Shown in pieces: positions 26,001 to 36,114 of a stretch of 64,000 nt of DNA. Source of the stretch: Halocaridina rubra (taxonomy: Eukaryota > Arthropoda > Malacostraca > Decapoda > Atyidae). The DNA lies in the NCBI GenBank assembly GCA_037179515.1, contig JAXCGZ010019249.1, positions 10,001-74,000 on the forward strand, in the 5' to 3' direction. Below the pieces are notes generated by a model. That model worked only from the letters and a program-made list of their open reading frames with translations. It made no database searches and was not told the origin of the DNA. A program made the translations under genes and the position numbers. The first letter of the stretch is position 1; each line of letters starts with the position of its first letter.

Positions 26001-27955
26001 ACATATTAAGACAAGAATAGGCTTCATCATTTCTCTTCTTACAAAGTGGTAATCCTGTTGACTGGATTGGGATGTGGTATTTTGTATGCTAAAGACATTG
26101 TAAAGGTATCAATAGTCTTGGTTACATATTTAACTATCTTCCCTGTGTACATTTCAGCTCCACCATCTATTCTTCCAAGTACTGCGAATAACAATAGTGG
26201 GAGCAGCAGTGGAGGTGGTAGTAGCAGTGGAAGTAACAATACTGCAACAGTCTCTGTTTCAGCAGCAGCAGCTGCAGCTGCAGCTGCTGGTGTTGTTGTG
26301 CCAGGCCCAACAGGACCTCTCATGAATAATGGATCAAGAGATATGTCTTCTGCCGATCTGCAGAAATTGCAGCAGCAGCTTCATGATATAAAGGAACAGG
26401 TTAGCATTAACTGCATTTACTTTTATATATGCTGTGTAAAAGATGTTCCTGTATTCCCTTTTAGGGGGGGATTTTGTAGATAATGACCAAAAGATCGCAA
26501 CCATAGTCCTTTAGGATATATATTCTGAATGGGTGAGTAGAGAGATACAATTAACTTTATACATGGTTACCTCAGTATATTTTTTTAAAATATATTGCTA
26601 CTGTGTATGGTTATCTATATTTGTCTACTTTTTCATAACTAGGTGGATATTTGTATGATGAACAGAAATTACAAAAATAGTAGAAGTGTTGTGAGAAGTG
26701 CGACTTTACCACCTTGCTTGCTGGCCCCATACCTGTCTGACTATTTGTATTCTGTGGCTTTCTGTCTGTATTACACTGCAGGATCCGAGTAATTTTGTGC
26801 TTTTCTGGCATAATTTTTCCTCCTCACTCATTCTTTATTGAAAGAGAGAAAATAGATCAAGATTGTATAAAATTCAAGAATATTTGCATAGAAAACCTTC
26901 CTTATCAAGAGCACTCACAGGATTGGCATTTTGAGTAAAAGACCTCATTACCATTGTAATGTTCTGGAAGTATCTCTCTACATATATCTGTTATCAAGTA
27001 TAGGAAAGTACAGAATTTACCCAGTCTTTCTCAACAAGTATGCTATTAACGTGTGTTACTTGCACACTTACATATCTGTTGACCATAGTCATCATGTGCA
27101 AATGTCCCTTGATTCGGAATGGGTAAGATAGTGAACCTTCTCAAAAATTGAAGCCTAGGGAGAGCCACCCTCAAAGCTTATACATGCTCTTTATGCTCCT
27201 GATTGTCATATGAATGAGATACTGTATAATAAAACAGACTTTATCTCTTTACCTGCAACGTGAGAAATGTCTTCAAGAATGGGAATATAGCAGGAACTTG
27301 ATGGAAACCAGTCCTTTGGCCAAGAATACTCTGACCTTGAATATAACTTACTCAGCTACTTCAAGAGGGGGGCCTTTTACAATAATCTCTTTATTCAGCT
27401 AAAGGGGTTGATTTAAGTGGAGAGGTCGGTTTGGACTAGGGATTAGATGTTGTCACTATCCGCTTATTTAAGACCCCATCAAGATAAATCTCCGATACTA
27501 TGAAAAGATTTAATTCAAAATAGAATATCAGCCATACTTGTCCTGAACAGGGCATTATTAGTATTGGCCTCATTGGAATCATAGGTTCTTTATCTTGGTT
27601 TTTCTATGTATTGGGTAGTGTCATGCATTGGTAGTATAGAACATGCCACACAGGTCTATTAAAAAGGCCCCATTACAGTTTTCAGTGTGAGGCTATTTAG
27701 AAGGAACGCAACAATACTGACAATTGCAGAGATTTTATGGTACAAATGTAGCTTGCACTCATCTTTATATAGCTTGCCCTGATGAATGAAACTAATTGGA
27801 TTTCTTATTTTCAGACAATGTGCCCAGTTTGCCTTGATCGCCTAAAGAACATGATTTTCTTGTGTGGCCATGGAACATGTCAGATGTGTGGAGACCGCAT
27901 GCATGAATGTCCTATCTGTCGTAAACCAGTGGAGAAACGCATCTTGGTTTTCTGA
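16970..27955 (+). CDS. mib1: mind bomb 1 E3 ubiquitin ligase, C-terminal eight coding exons (5' partial)
   Basis: Mind bomb 1 is a cytoplasmic RING E3 ligase that ubiquitinates Delta/Jagged ligands so that they are endocytosed and can activate Notch on neighbouring cells. Eight exons (16970-17078, 17583-17693, 18328-18456, 20080-20270, 20721-20904, 21454-21619, 26158-26399, 27815-27955) join in phase into 423 codons plus TGA. Residues 1 to about 175 of this piece are ankyrin repeats ([30 protein letters not shown]). Three C3HC4 RING fingers start near residues 198, 245 and 380. A glutamine-rich coiled-coil-like segment ([14 protein letters not shown]) precedes RING3. From memory, vertebrate MIB1 is about 1,000 residues, so this is roughly the last 40%. 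The MIB/HERC2, ZZ and first ankyrin regions were not recognised upstream in the window. An exon-by-exon entry follows for each part. Confidence 0.95.
17583..17693 (+). CDS. mib1: mib1 exon: ankyrin repeat
   Basis: The exon runs from a tttttcag acceptor to a gtgagt donor and has exactly 37 codons in phase 0. It encodes [19 protein letters not shown] followed by an ankyrin [16 protein letters not shown] segment, nearly identical to vertebrate MIB1 as remembered. Confidence 0.95.
17762..17870 (-). repeat. tRNA-derived SINE fragment
   Basis: On the minus strand the head gctgtagcatagcagtaaa (A box) is followed about 35 bp later by accagggttcgagccctagg (exact B box GGTTCGAGCCC). It lies in the mib1 intron after 17693, antisense to the gene. 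Confidence 0.7.
18328..18456 (+). CDS. mib1: mib1 exon: ankyrin repeat
   Basis: The acceptor is ttcttcag and the donor is gtttgt; the 43 codons are in phase 0. It encodes [19 protein letters not shown], then [20 protein letters not shown] and DVGK. The [12 protein letters not shown] end is a MIB1 signature. Confidence 0.95.
18457..20079. other. mib1: mib1 intron
   Basis: Contains a weak ~55-bp tandem duplication near 18905-19000 (gggatgttcagtct / gggatgctcagtct) and the SINE at 19451. Nothing else was recognised. Confidence 0.7.
19451..19650 (+). repeat. tRNA-derived SINE
   Basis: The head ggctagtacagtggtaacgc (A box) is followed by gaggtcgaaagatcggttcc (B-box region). The body contains gtgtactggcaggaactgct and a 3' part with a repeated tataaacttta and tttatttccattttacaatg. 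A fragment like the 3' end occurs at about 29878-29905. It is the most complete tRNA-SINE in the window. Confidence 0.75.
20080..20270 (+). CDS. mib1: mib1 exon: last ankyrin repeat
   Basis: The exon encodes [33 protein letters not shown] and [16 protein letters not shown], the last ankyrin repeat and its conserved LCPDPNLCK tail. The start is ambiguous. Acceptors lie at 20078-20079 and, 9 nt downstream in the same frame, at 20087-20088 (exon from 20089), so the residues SPQ may be optional. The donor is gtgagt, leaving two bases of a split codon. Confidence 0.93.
20721..20904 (+). CDS. mib1: mib1 exon: RING finger 1
   Basis: The acceptor is tttttttcag and the donor is gtatat. The exon encodes an acidic linker (VCAEESLEE), then RING1: [34 protein letters not shown]. 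The C-x2-C, CGH, C-x2-C and final C-x2-C zinc ligands are all present. Mib1 RINGs differ in catalytic importance in the known family; nothing here suggests loss of zinc binding. Confidence 0.95.
21454..21619 (+). CDS. mib1: mib1 exon: RING finger 2
   Basis: The acceptor is tttttgcag and the donor is gtgagt after a split codon. It encodes [28 protein letters not shown] and [16 protein letters not shown], with a complete C3HC4 ligand set. It continues in phase from the RING1 exon and leads into a long intron of about 4.5 kb that holds a Tigger relic and SINE-like copies. Confidence 0.95.
21876..22460. repeat. Four subterminal tandem units inside the Tigger relic
   Basis: The anchor cagctagcagcacagctgta recurs at about 21878, 22012, 22160 and 22318 (spacing ~134, 148 and 158 bp). 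Each is followed by tatttatcaagttaatgg and tttatttatttggttatatt. Confidence 0.75.
22495..22900 (+). pseudogene. Tigger-type transposase relic (N-terminal part)
   Basis: The first frame encodes [20 protein letters not shown] and [13 protein letters not shown], a CENP-B/pogo-like DNA-binding start. It then encodes [24 protein letters not shown]. Stops follow at 22795-22800, and the sequence goes on in another frame as [23 protein letters not shown]. No DDE catalytic domain remains, so it cannot encode active transposase. Confidence 0.8.
22912..23191 (+). repeat. Family S copy nested in the Tigger relic
   Basis: Near full length: cagtaggttggcccatggca, ggacagttcgatg, tccttcagttacggttct, cttcgtgcccaggcccgatg and the 3' end tggtgccacaatcataa, followed by an A-rich tail. 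Confidence 0.8.
23279..23306. repeat. Short (AAT)n tract
   Basis: A short ataataataat repeat with decayed continuation to about 23360. Confidence 0.8.
24521..24782 (+). repeat. Family S copy
   Basis: 5'-truncated. It has ttgtggacttaaataatact, ctgtccaggacagatcgatg, gtgcccaggcccaatgaggg and cctgtcctggtgtcacaatc, then an A-rich tail. It lies in the same large mib1 intron. Confidence 0.8.
25316..25760. repeat. Diverged family Q pieces and (TTA/TCA)n
   Basis: Near 25380 gaaaggggcgtaggagcaag and gataatcccatcctctt resemble family Q. A second weak piece lies near 25655-25745. Between them is (TTA)n grading into (TCA)n at 25556-25652. Confidence 0.45.
26158..26399 (+). CDS. mib1: mib1 exon: low-complexity linker and coiled coil
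   Basis: The acceptor is acatttcag and the donor is gttagc. The first half encodes a Ser/Gly/Asn-rich stretch and a run of nine alanines ([18 protein letters not shown]). The second half encodes [18 protein letters not shown], the conserved helix before RING3. From memory, the linker is not conserved with vertebrate MIB1 (which has an acidic/Asn linker here), while the helix is. Confidence 0.93.
26400..27814. other. mib1: mib1 last intron
   Basis: Unique AT-rich intron sequence; no element was recognised. Confidence 0.7.
27815..27955 (+). CDS. mib1: mib1 terminal coding exon: RING finger 3
   Basis: The acceptor is attttcag. The exon encodes [40 protein letters not shown] and KRILVF, then TGA at 27953-27955. 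This is the catalytic C-terminal RING of mind bomb with all zinc ligands present. The short hydrophobic C-terminal end after the RING matches the family habit of ending right after it. Confidence 0.96.
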   Translation, partial: TMCPVCLDRLKNMIFLCGHGTCQMCGDRMHECPICRKPVEKRILVF

Positions 27956-28285
27956 GCTTTTCTATACCGTATTTCCTCTGGAGAATACATCAGCTATTAC
28001 ATTAGTATAGATTCCTTTATTCTGGTTCCAAAACCTGGCATGAGCAACATTTCCATATATTTATTAGCCTTGTTACATTCAAAGTTTCATATTGTAGTTC
28101 TAAATATATATTTTAAAATAGCCATGTCTTTAAAAAGTTTTTATGTAAAGCAAAAACATGAACACTCATTTTAAAAAGTTCTATATACATTTAATAGCCA
28201 TTGATGAAATGGGGTTATCATGCCTTCTGAGAGATTTGTTAAGCTTTATAAAGGGTGTACAATAAATTTTCAATATTCAAGCTTG
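27956..28285 (+). other. mib1: mib1 3' untranslated region (probable)
   Basis: AT-rich noncoding sequence directly follows the mib1 stop codon. A canonical AATAAA lies about 305 bases after the stop, which fits a short 3' UTR. Where the transcript really ends cannot be seen without RNA data. Confidence 0.6.
28261..28266 (+). terminator. mib1: mib1 polyadenylation signal AATAAA
   Basis: An exact AATAAA hexamer lies about 305 bp after the stop codon. It is a good distance for a 3' UTR but unproven as the site used. Confidence 0.55.
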
Positions 28286-31200
28286 AGTTTCTGTCTGCTT
28301 TTCAAGAATGAATAACTTTTACATTTCTCTTTCGGTTTTTCAATAATAGAAACTAATATAGTACAAATGGACCAAATTTATGTGAAACAGTAAGGGCTGC
28401 CTGTATATAATATATTTTGTAAATGGTAAATTATAATTATATATAAATTGCATTGTAATCGACAATTCATGGTTCAGTTTGATATACTCTGTAAACTCCA
28501 ATCCATAATGACATATGATTTGTTTCTGTAATCAGTAATTCATAACAGTATCTTACTTTTTAATAAACAATTCATAATGATATATATCCTCAGTAATCAG
28601 TTATTTGTACTGGTGTATGATTTACTTTGTAATTACGATATGCTTTATAATCAGGATTTTGTGATGGTATATTTTCATTTTTAATCTATAATTTATGATG
28701 ATCTTATCAAGGGTGGGGAGAATGTGCCCACCATGAAGTGCCCGTCCTGTCTTTAGATGTGACCAAACGGTATATCACTTGCGATTGGGGAGAAGTTTTG
28801 CCCTCATATCGGCTGGGTATTGTAGAAGTGAACCAAAATCTCCCCCTCTCTTAATTTCCTTTCTTCCCACACAAATGAGCCAATAGAAGAGTTGAGATTA
28901 GACAGTTTTCTGAATAAACCTTATCAGGATAGTATCCTACTAGTAATAAAAAAATTCATACTCACATCCAAGTTTTATTCATAATGAATCTCCCGCTTTT
29001 GCTAGTCCCATCAAAAGCTGATGGAACCAACATCAGTGAAAGTTTGGAAGTGAATACGAATTTCATATTACTAAAGAATGTTACCTTGCTTCCTCTGTTA
29101 CAGTTGTGGCTTTCCACTAGCTTGTGTGTGGAATGCTACACCTTGTCGTATGGGAGAATGAATTCCAACAATGTATATTCTGCATTTTGTTAGAGGAACT
29201 AAAAGGGATATTCATGGGATGGGATAGAAGGAATTCAGCCTTAGTATTCAATGAATGTGGTTTTCCACTGAAAGCTTTTACCATACAACTATAGACAGAA
29301 AAGTTGCAGAACTTATTCCTATTACTTCATGGACGAAGTTTAGACCATATATTCAACCCCTAAGTGTTGATTTAAAATAAACCATAATTATTTAAATGCT
29401 TGATTTAAGTACAAGTTAACTGGCTGTTCCCTGTGTAGATTCTTGTAAGATATGAAAATAATAGTAGTTTTTGAGGTTTAGTATGGTTCTGAATTATAAA
29501 GAAATCAACAATTTAAAATATTTATCAAATAATTTTTAAGTGCAAAAAAATAACTTGTGGTCTAAACCTTGAGAGAAATTCAGTCAAAATCAAAGCTCTC
29601 TAGATTAAAGTAGCTCTTGAGTTTATTAAAATATCTATCTATCTATATACAAGAGCCCTATTCCCTCAAAGCAAAATACCTTGACTCTTTGTGGGAGGAA
29701 AATACAGTGAAGGAGGATTCCCAATCCCCTCGCTCCACTTCACTTTTACAACTCTGAAGTATTCTTGCCTCCCTAACTCAGGGGGTAATAAAATATGGTA
29801 GTATATTTTAATCTGAGAAGCCAAACATTCTCTAAAGTATGTGTTGATTGCAGAAAGGTTTGAAGAAATTCAAAAAGTTTTATTTCCATTTTTACAATGG
29901 TTATTCACTTACAAAACTTTACAGATGCAATAATACAACAGAATTACAGGGAGTAACGACTTTCGTAAAGTAATTGAAAGTTGCTATATTAACCTTGTCA
30001 TAAAGTGTTGTAAGTAGCAATTTTGAGACTATTTACCTTATTTTTGTCATTTGCGTGTATTCGGCATTGCAGAATTACACAAACTTGTGGCCAAAACAAA
30101 GAGGCAGGTAGCAAATATTCACCAATCAAAACTATAAAGTTGATCTGCATAATTCAAAAGATTGGCGTTTTGACCTTATGTAATGTCCCCATAAAAATCA
30201 AGAAAAAGAATAAATATTTTCAAAAAATGTAGCAACTACTTATGAAAGATGTTAACAGAGAAAAAGATTAAGAGGAACACATATTCTTACTACACCTCCG
30301 GGGTGTATGTAATGATATGTGTGCAATTTATAGTCAGCCAACAATGCCTTTAATATAAATAGCTGAAATTTTTAATCAGGATAGGCTCAAAACGCACTAA
30401 TAAATAATGATGTGACACAATGAAGAGAGAGAGAGAGGTTATGTGAGCAAATTAAGAGCAATGAGGAACAATATACCTTCCAATAGTCTTGCAAGTATTA
30501 CAGGAGCTTGAAATTAACGAATAACTTAAAGATACCAGGACTGTACTATACTGCTGCACTGCTACAAAGCAACTACTGCCATGAGTGGAACGGTTGCAAC
30601 GTCTCACATCAGACATCAGCACAAATACCAAACGTGTACCACAAAGCTTTATGATGCTGACTTCCTATGAATGTTTGTTCAAATTTAGTACTTCTCATCA
30701 CCAGGCAATAACACAGTTGAAAATCAGGTTAAATAACACTGACATGTTACTGCCACATATGCAGCATTTCCCTGCACCCCCTATAATTGATATCAGCACC
30801 CCCCTGGGGTGCTAGCACAACAGGTTAAGAAACGTTGCATTAATGCTAGATAAAAGCAATATGACCAACACAATCTATGCAACGTTTTCTGATATGCAAT
30901 ATATCAGCAACAGATATAAACACAGTTTAGACTTAATATCACCATCACACTAACTACTTATTCTCTTGCAACATACACCAAACGATACTAGTGAAGTTAA
31001 TTTATAGCAATGATAATATTTAGGTATTATTATATGTTGATATATAAATAATAAAAAATATGTGCATAATCGATACAAAGCATACAATTCTACATTCCCT
31101 ACTTCTGCAGTTGTCGGTTATGTAAGAAATTGCCAATACAGTATAGGCCAATTGAAAGTAAAATGGCCTGTCTAAACCCTCAAGGCAAGTCACAGTTTTT

Positions 31201-31778
31201 CCTACCACCCATGCATAGTAAAATACGAGAGGCATAAGTATAAACAATAGGTAGATTAAGCAAATTACCAGTTTCCCCCTTGAGAACTCCTCAGTCAAAT
31301 ACAAAACTATTACCCCAAACTCTATTCAGTTAATAAAAGGTGGTTACAAAGAGCAGCATACCTTATGCTTATTAAAAGGTATTTCTATAGCTACTGTTAA
31401 TGCAATGAACTGGTGCTGTTACAATAAGTGCTCTACCAACAATCTATGACCTACCTTTGAATTTGGCCAAAATATTAAAGTGTAAGAACATAAAATGAAG
31501 TTATCTACTTAGGTAAAAATAATTAAAAGAACACTTAACAATAAACCACTCTAATATCATTCAAAAAATTCTGAATATAAATATAGAGATTCTTTTCTCA
31601 TAATCCTGTGGATATATTCATCAAGATGCAAAAGAAACAGTTGTTTAGAGGTATTTCTTATATTTCTTAACCTAACCTAAACATTGGTAGAGCACATATT
31701 GGAGTGTTGATGTTAACAACTAACTAGTTTGCTAGTTAAATGGAAAAACCTTGGTAGTGCACGTACTGAAATGTGAAT

Positions 31779-31870
31779 GTTCATGGTACATCACATATTG
31801 GAAGAGCACCAATGAAACCTTCTCGTTCATGGTACATCAAATATTGGAAGAGCACCAATGAAACCTTCTC
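31779..31870. repeat. 46-bp tandem duplication
   Basis: gttcatggtacatcacatat and the following 26 bp are repeated immediately, with one base difference (catcac / catcaa). Confidence 0.9.
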
Positions 31871-32180
31871 GAATGAATATGCAGGGCAATTCAATTTCTC
31901 CTATCACTAATTAATTTAATTACTTCTTACCAACATATTCATTTTAAATAGATATAAGAAGAAATTATGAGTATGCAATAACCATATTCCTTCATTCACT
32001 GTTTGTCAATTCTTAAGTCTCAATATCTCTTAGCTGTATTGCTTTAAGTTCCTTAGACCTTTTATATCTTTCATATCAAGTTTTGTAGCCAGATATAGCA
32101 ATCGCTAATATTTTTTTATTATATGTGTAACAGCAGCACACTAAAATACAGTATTAGCTATTTAATAAATTTAACTCAAA

Positions 32181-32487
32181 ATTCGTTTTATTCACCCCTT
32201 CCTTAGCCTACCTGAGAGTTCATGTTACCACCACTTTTTGAAATGCATAGCATTGTTGTAAAAACACCCAAATTAATCTTATTAAGGTATGTAAGCTTCA
32301 AATTTGAGTTAGGTTAGGTTAGATGGGTTAGGTTATTTAAGTACCCATTGCCGCCTACCAACATTTGCCCAAACATATGATATACTGATTTCTGCCAAAA
32401 GTATTATGAGATTAATTCAAAACACATCAAAACTTACAAGAAAAAAAATAACCTAGTCCAAAAATTGAAGGGGTGAATAAAACGAAT
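32181..32487. mobile_element. Candidate MITE with 21-bp inverted ends
   Basis: The left end attcgttttattcacccctt and the right end aaggggtgaataaaacgaat are perfect inverted repeats about 307 bp apart. TTAA lies just outside both (tttaactcaaa on the left, cttaaccc on the right), but the spacing to the ends differs, so the target duplication is unproven. No coding capacity. Confidence 0.55.
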
Positions 32488-33239
32488 CTTAACCCACATT
32501 TATTCCTAAAAGAAATGTGGTACACCAATTCTAACCTCCACCCAGACTACTCTACATTATTAAATGAAGATAAGGTCTGTTCATAAGCTGTGCATAGATT
32601 ATGATTACCAAATTTTATTATCAAAATTGTACAGCAGAAAAGTTTTTTTTAATAATTGGAATATAAATATTTTGCAAATGTTCAAATTAATATATCCCCT
32701 GAAAGGAATCAGTGTGATCATTCTTAAAGACACTATTTTAACAGACTGTTGAAGAATACCTACCCAATAACTTCGATATGGAATGCTGTTTTTTATTTCC
32801 TATTAGTCGGTAGAAGCAACTTATTGATTTAACTTTTTTTTCCTAAGACAACGGCATTATAGTATCCAAGACTGTGCATGACAGATTGTAAAAGAAAGTG
32901 AATTTATTAGCACAGCAGTAACAATTTATTAATTGTTGTCCCTTTGCTTTGCCGGAGTCTCATCAGCTCCTAGACCGAAATCCAGTTAGGATTTCCTTTC
33001 AAAAAGTAAATAAAAATGGCTGCCAAAAGCAACATTAAAAATTCCTTAAACGCCCTTGACAGTTCTTATTTATATATCAGAGAAAAATAAATACATTTTT
33101 ATAAATAACTTGCTATATGTAAAGTGGAGTTATTCTGCATCTGGAAATTATGATTTTTTTGTAATGAAATATTTATGCATATGCAGGAAGACTATAGTTT
33201 CAAAAAAATTGAATTTTCATCATAACTTCAAAGCATGGC

Positions 33240-33937
<698 letters not shown>

Positions 33938-34030
33938 TGTGATTACCTAATTGTGATTACCTAATTGTGTTTACGGGAAAGAGCCCAAAGCTCGTATCTT
34001 CCCGTCTCCTGATCGGTTCCATTTTTAGAC

Positions 34031-35500
34031 TTAGTGATACTTATCATACCTGTCCTTAAAACTATGGATTGAGGTAGCATTAACTACCTCCTCGCTTAGC
34101 GAATTCCAATTATCAACTACTCTTACACTGAAAAAGTATTTCCTTACATCCTGCAAACAAGTTTTCTTCCGAAGCTTCAAACTATGACCTCTAGTTCTAG
34201 AGCCAGCCATATCGAAATATCGATCCCTATCCACTCTATCATAACCATGAAGGAATTTAAAGACTGTTACCATATCCCCCCTTACTCTTCTAGCTTCGAG
34301 TGATGGCAAGTCTAATTCCCTCAGCCTCTCATCATAACCGAGATTGCGTATTTCTGGCACCAGTTTCGTGGCATGTCTTTGAACTTTTTCAAGCTTAGCT
34401 ATGTGCTTTTTCAAGTGCGGATTCCAAAAGGGGGCTGCATATTCGAGTTTTGGCCTCACATAGGTTACATAAATATTTCTGAACATTTCCTTGTCCATGT
34501 GCCTGAAGGCTACCCTTACATTTGATAAGAATGCATATGCTGCCCTTACTACGCCATTTATATGTATTTCTGGAGACAAATCTGCCAATATGTTTACTCC
34601 TAGATCTCTCTCATTTTCTGTCTCCTGGAGTTGTACTCCAGCCACCGAGTAGTCAAGCTTGGGCCTTCTTGCACTTGTACCCATTCTCATTACCTTACAT
34701 TTTGAGGTATTGAATTTCATTAGCCACTTTTCTGACCACTCATGCAGATTATTTAGATCCTCCTGAAGTTCTCTACCATTGTTCTCGTTTTTTACTTTCT
34801 TCACAATCTTTGCATCATCTGCAAACATATTCATGAATGAATTTACAGACTCTGGTAGGTCATTTACATATACAAGGAACAAAAGTGGCCCTAAAACTGA
34901 ACCCTGTGGAACTCCACTACTAACTCTTCTCCATTCAGACACTGAGTGTCTTACTCTAACCCTCTGTTCCCTTCCTTCTAAGTAAGTTTTTATCCATTCC
35001 AAGACATTTCCACCTATTCTAGCCATTGATTGCAGCTTCCTAATAAGTCTCCCATGTGGAACAGTGTCAAACGCTTTCTGGAAGTCTAGGAATATGCAAT
35101 CTGCCCAGCCCTCTCTTTCCTGTAAGATTTGGCTTACCTCATCATAAAATTCTAATAAGTTTGTTACTGTTGAGCTTCCTTCTCTGAAGCCATGTTGCCT
35201 CACTGACAAAAAGTTGAAGGATTCCAAGTGAAGAGAGATATGTTTCCTTAGTAGTTTCTCCATAACTTTGCAAACTATGCTGGTCAAGGAAACTGGTCTA
35301 TAGTTCAGAGCCGTATCCCTCCTTCCCTTTTTGAAGATAGGTATCACATTTGCTTGTTTCCAGCATCTTGGAATCTCCCCCGACTCCAATGACTCCTTAA
35401 ATATGATACTTAGTGCCACTGATATTGTGTTTGCGCATTTTTTAAGCACATGAGGGGATATGTCATCAGGACCTGTAGCTTTATGAACATCTAAATCCAT
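34031..35500 (-). CDS. LINE ORF2 reverse transcriptase, 5' truncated (copy 2)
   Basis: 489 open codons with the RT order intact: KATGPDDISPHVLKKCA, ANVIPIFKKGRRD, YRPVSLTSIVCKVMEKLLRK, HGFREGSSTVTNLLE, IFLDFQKAFDTVPHGRLIRK, SSGVPQGSVLGPLLFLVYVN, MFADDAKIVKKV (catalytic FADD), and the C-terminal LEYAAPFWNPHLKK, YDERLRELDLPSLEARR and WNSLSEEVV. No RNase H follows. This is the CR1/Rex1/L2 group of the Jockey superfamily (from memory of the motifs). The AP endonuclease is absent, so it is not autonomous as it stands. Confidence 0.92.
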   Translation of the reverse strand: MDLDVHKATGPDDISPHVLKKCANTISVALSIIFKESLESGEIPRCWKQANVIPIFKKGRRDTALNYRPVSLTSIVCKVMEKLLRKHISLHLESFNFLSVRQHGFREGSSTVTNLLEFYDEVSQILQEREGWADCIFLDFQKAFDTVPHGRLIRKLQSMARIGGNVLEWIKTYLEGREQRVRVRHSVSEWRRVSSGVPQGSVLGPLLFLVYVNDLPESVNSFMNMFADDAKIVKKVKNENNGRELQEDLNNLHEWSEKWLMKFNTSKCKVMRMGTSARRPKLDYSVAGVQLQETENERDLGVNILADLSPEIHINGVVRAAYAFLSNVRVAFRHMDKEMFRNIYVTYVRPKLEYAAPFWNPHLKKHIAKLEKVQRHATKLVPEIRNLGYDERLRELDLPSLEARRVRGDMVTVFKFLHGYDRVDRDRYFDMAGSRTRGHSLKLRKKTCLQDVRKYFFSVRVVDNWNSLSEEVVNATSIHSFKDRYDKYH

Positions 35501-35552
35501 CAGCGCTTTGCATACCTCTGTGGCTGTAAGGTTGCATTTGTGTATAACAATC

Positions 35553-36065
35553 TTAATGAGGCCCCATCCCCTGATCTTCTGTCATTATCTTCTTTATCTC
35601 CCCTTTGTCTGGAAGTATTCCGTAACGAAAATTTTTTTTCTCTTCTTCATTTCTTTCATCATTTAACCTTCTTGCCTCTTGCAACAAGTTTTTGATCTTT
35701 CCCATCTCTTCCTGTGTTCTGTATCGTCTAATGAACACTTCTTTGCATTCTTGAAGGTCTTTTAGACTTTTTTTTCTCAACAATATTTCCCTACATGTCT
35801 CCCCTCTCTCAAAGGTTACTTTTGTTGGTCTCGGCTTTCCTTCCCTCGAATATTTACCTAGTTGGTGTATGTTTACAATATCCTCAGGACCACATACTAC
35901 TCCAAGCTTTCTTATCAGGTCTACAACGTTAGCTTTATTTTCTTCAAGTCTCCCCTGCCATGTTGGCTCCTGGGATTCACTTATGCCTGAGATTACCACT
36001 GTCTTCTCCTTATCAAGTGCCTGTCTGATGAGTGGGTTTGCCCTTTCCATCACAACGTCTTTCAT
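35553..36065 (-). CDS. LINE ORF1-like protein, 5' truncated (copy 2)
   Basis: 170 open codons: EKTVVISGISESQEPTWQGR, DLIRKLGVVCGPEDIVNIHQ, GKPRPTKVTFERGETCREIL, LKDLQECKEVFIRRYRTQEE and a charged helical end. The VVISGI / PTKVTF / VFIRRY pattern is RRM-like, as in many LINE ORF1 proteins that bind their RNA. The reading frame is open upstream of the first Met, so the start is not real. Only this copy keeps ORF1. Confidence 0.75.
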   Translation of the reverse strand: MKDVVMERANPLIRQALDKEKTVVISGISESQEPTWQGRLEENKANVVDLIRKLGVVCGPEDIVNIHQLGKYSREGKPRPTKVTFERGETCREILLRKKSLKDLQECKEVFIRRYRTQEEMGKIKNLLQEARRLNDERNEEEKKNFRYGILPDKGEIKKIMTEDQGMGPH

Positions 36066-36114
36066 TTTTTCGATTACTGTCTCTTTATAGTCAACTGTGT
36101 GTGTGTGTGTGTGT

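Larger units (their letters stand above)
33941..36095 (-). mobile_element. LINE array copy 2 (longest; carries ORF1 and ORF2 parts)
   Basis: Reading 5' to 3' on the minus strand: a 5'-truncated ORF1 (36065-35553), then a direct jump into the middle of ORF2 (from about 35534), then an open frame to the ORF2 stop at 34031, then the 3' UTR with two 15-mer units. The endonuclease and first RT part are missing. Flanked 5' by (TG)n. Confidence 0.88.
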
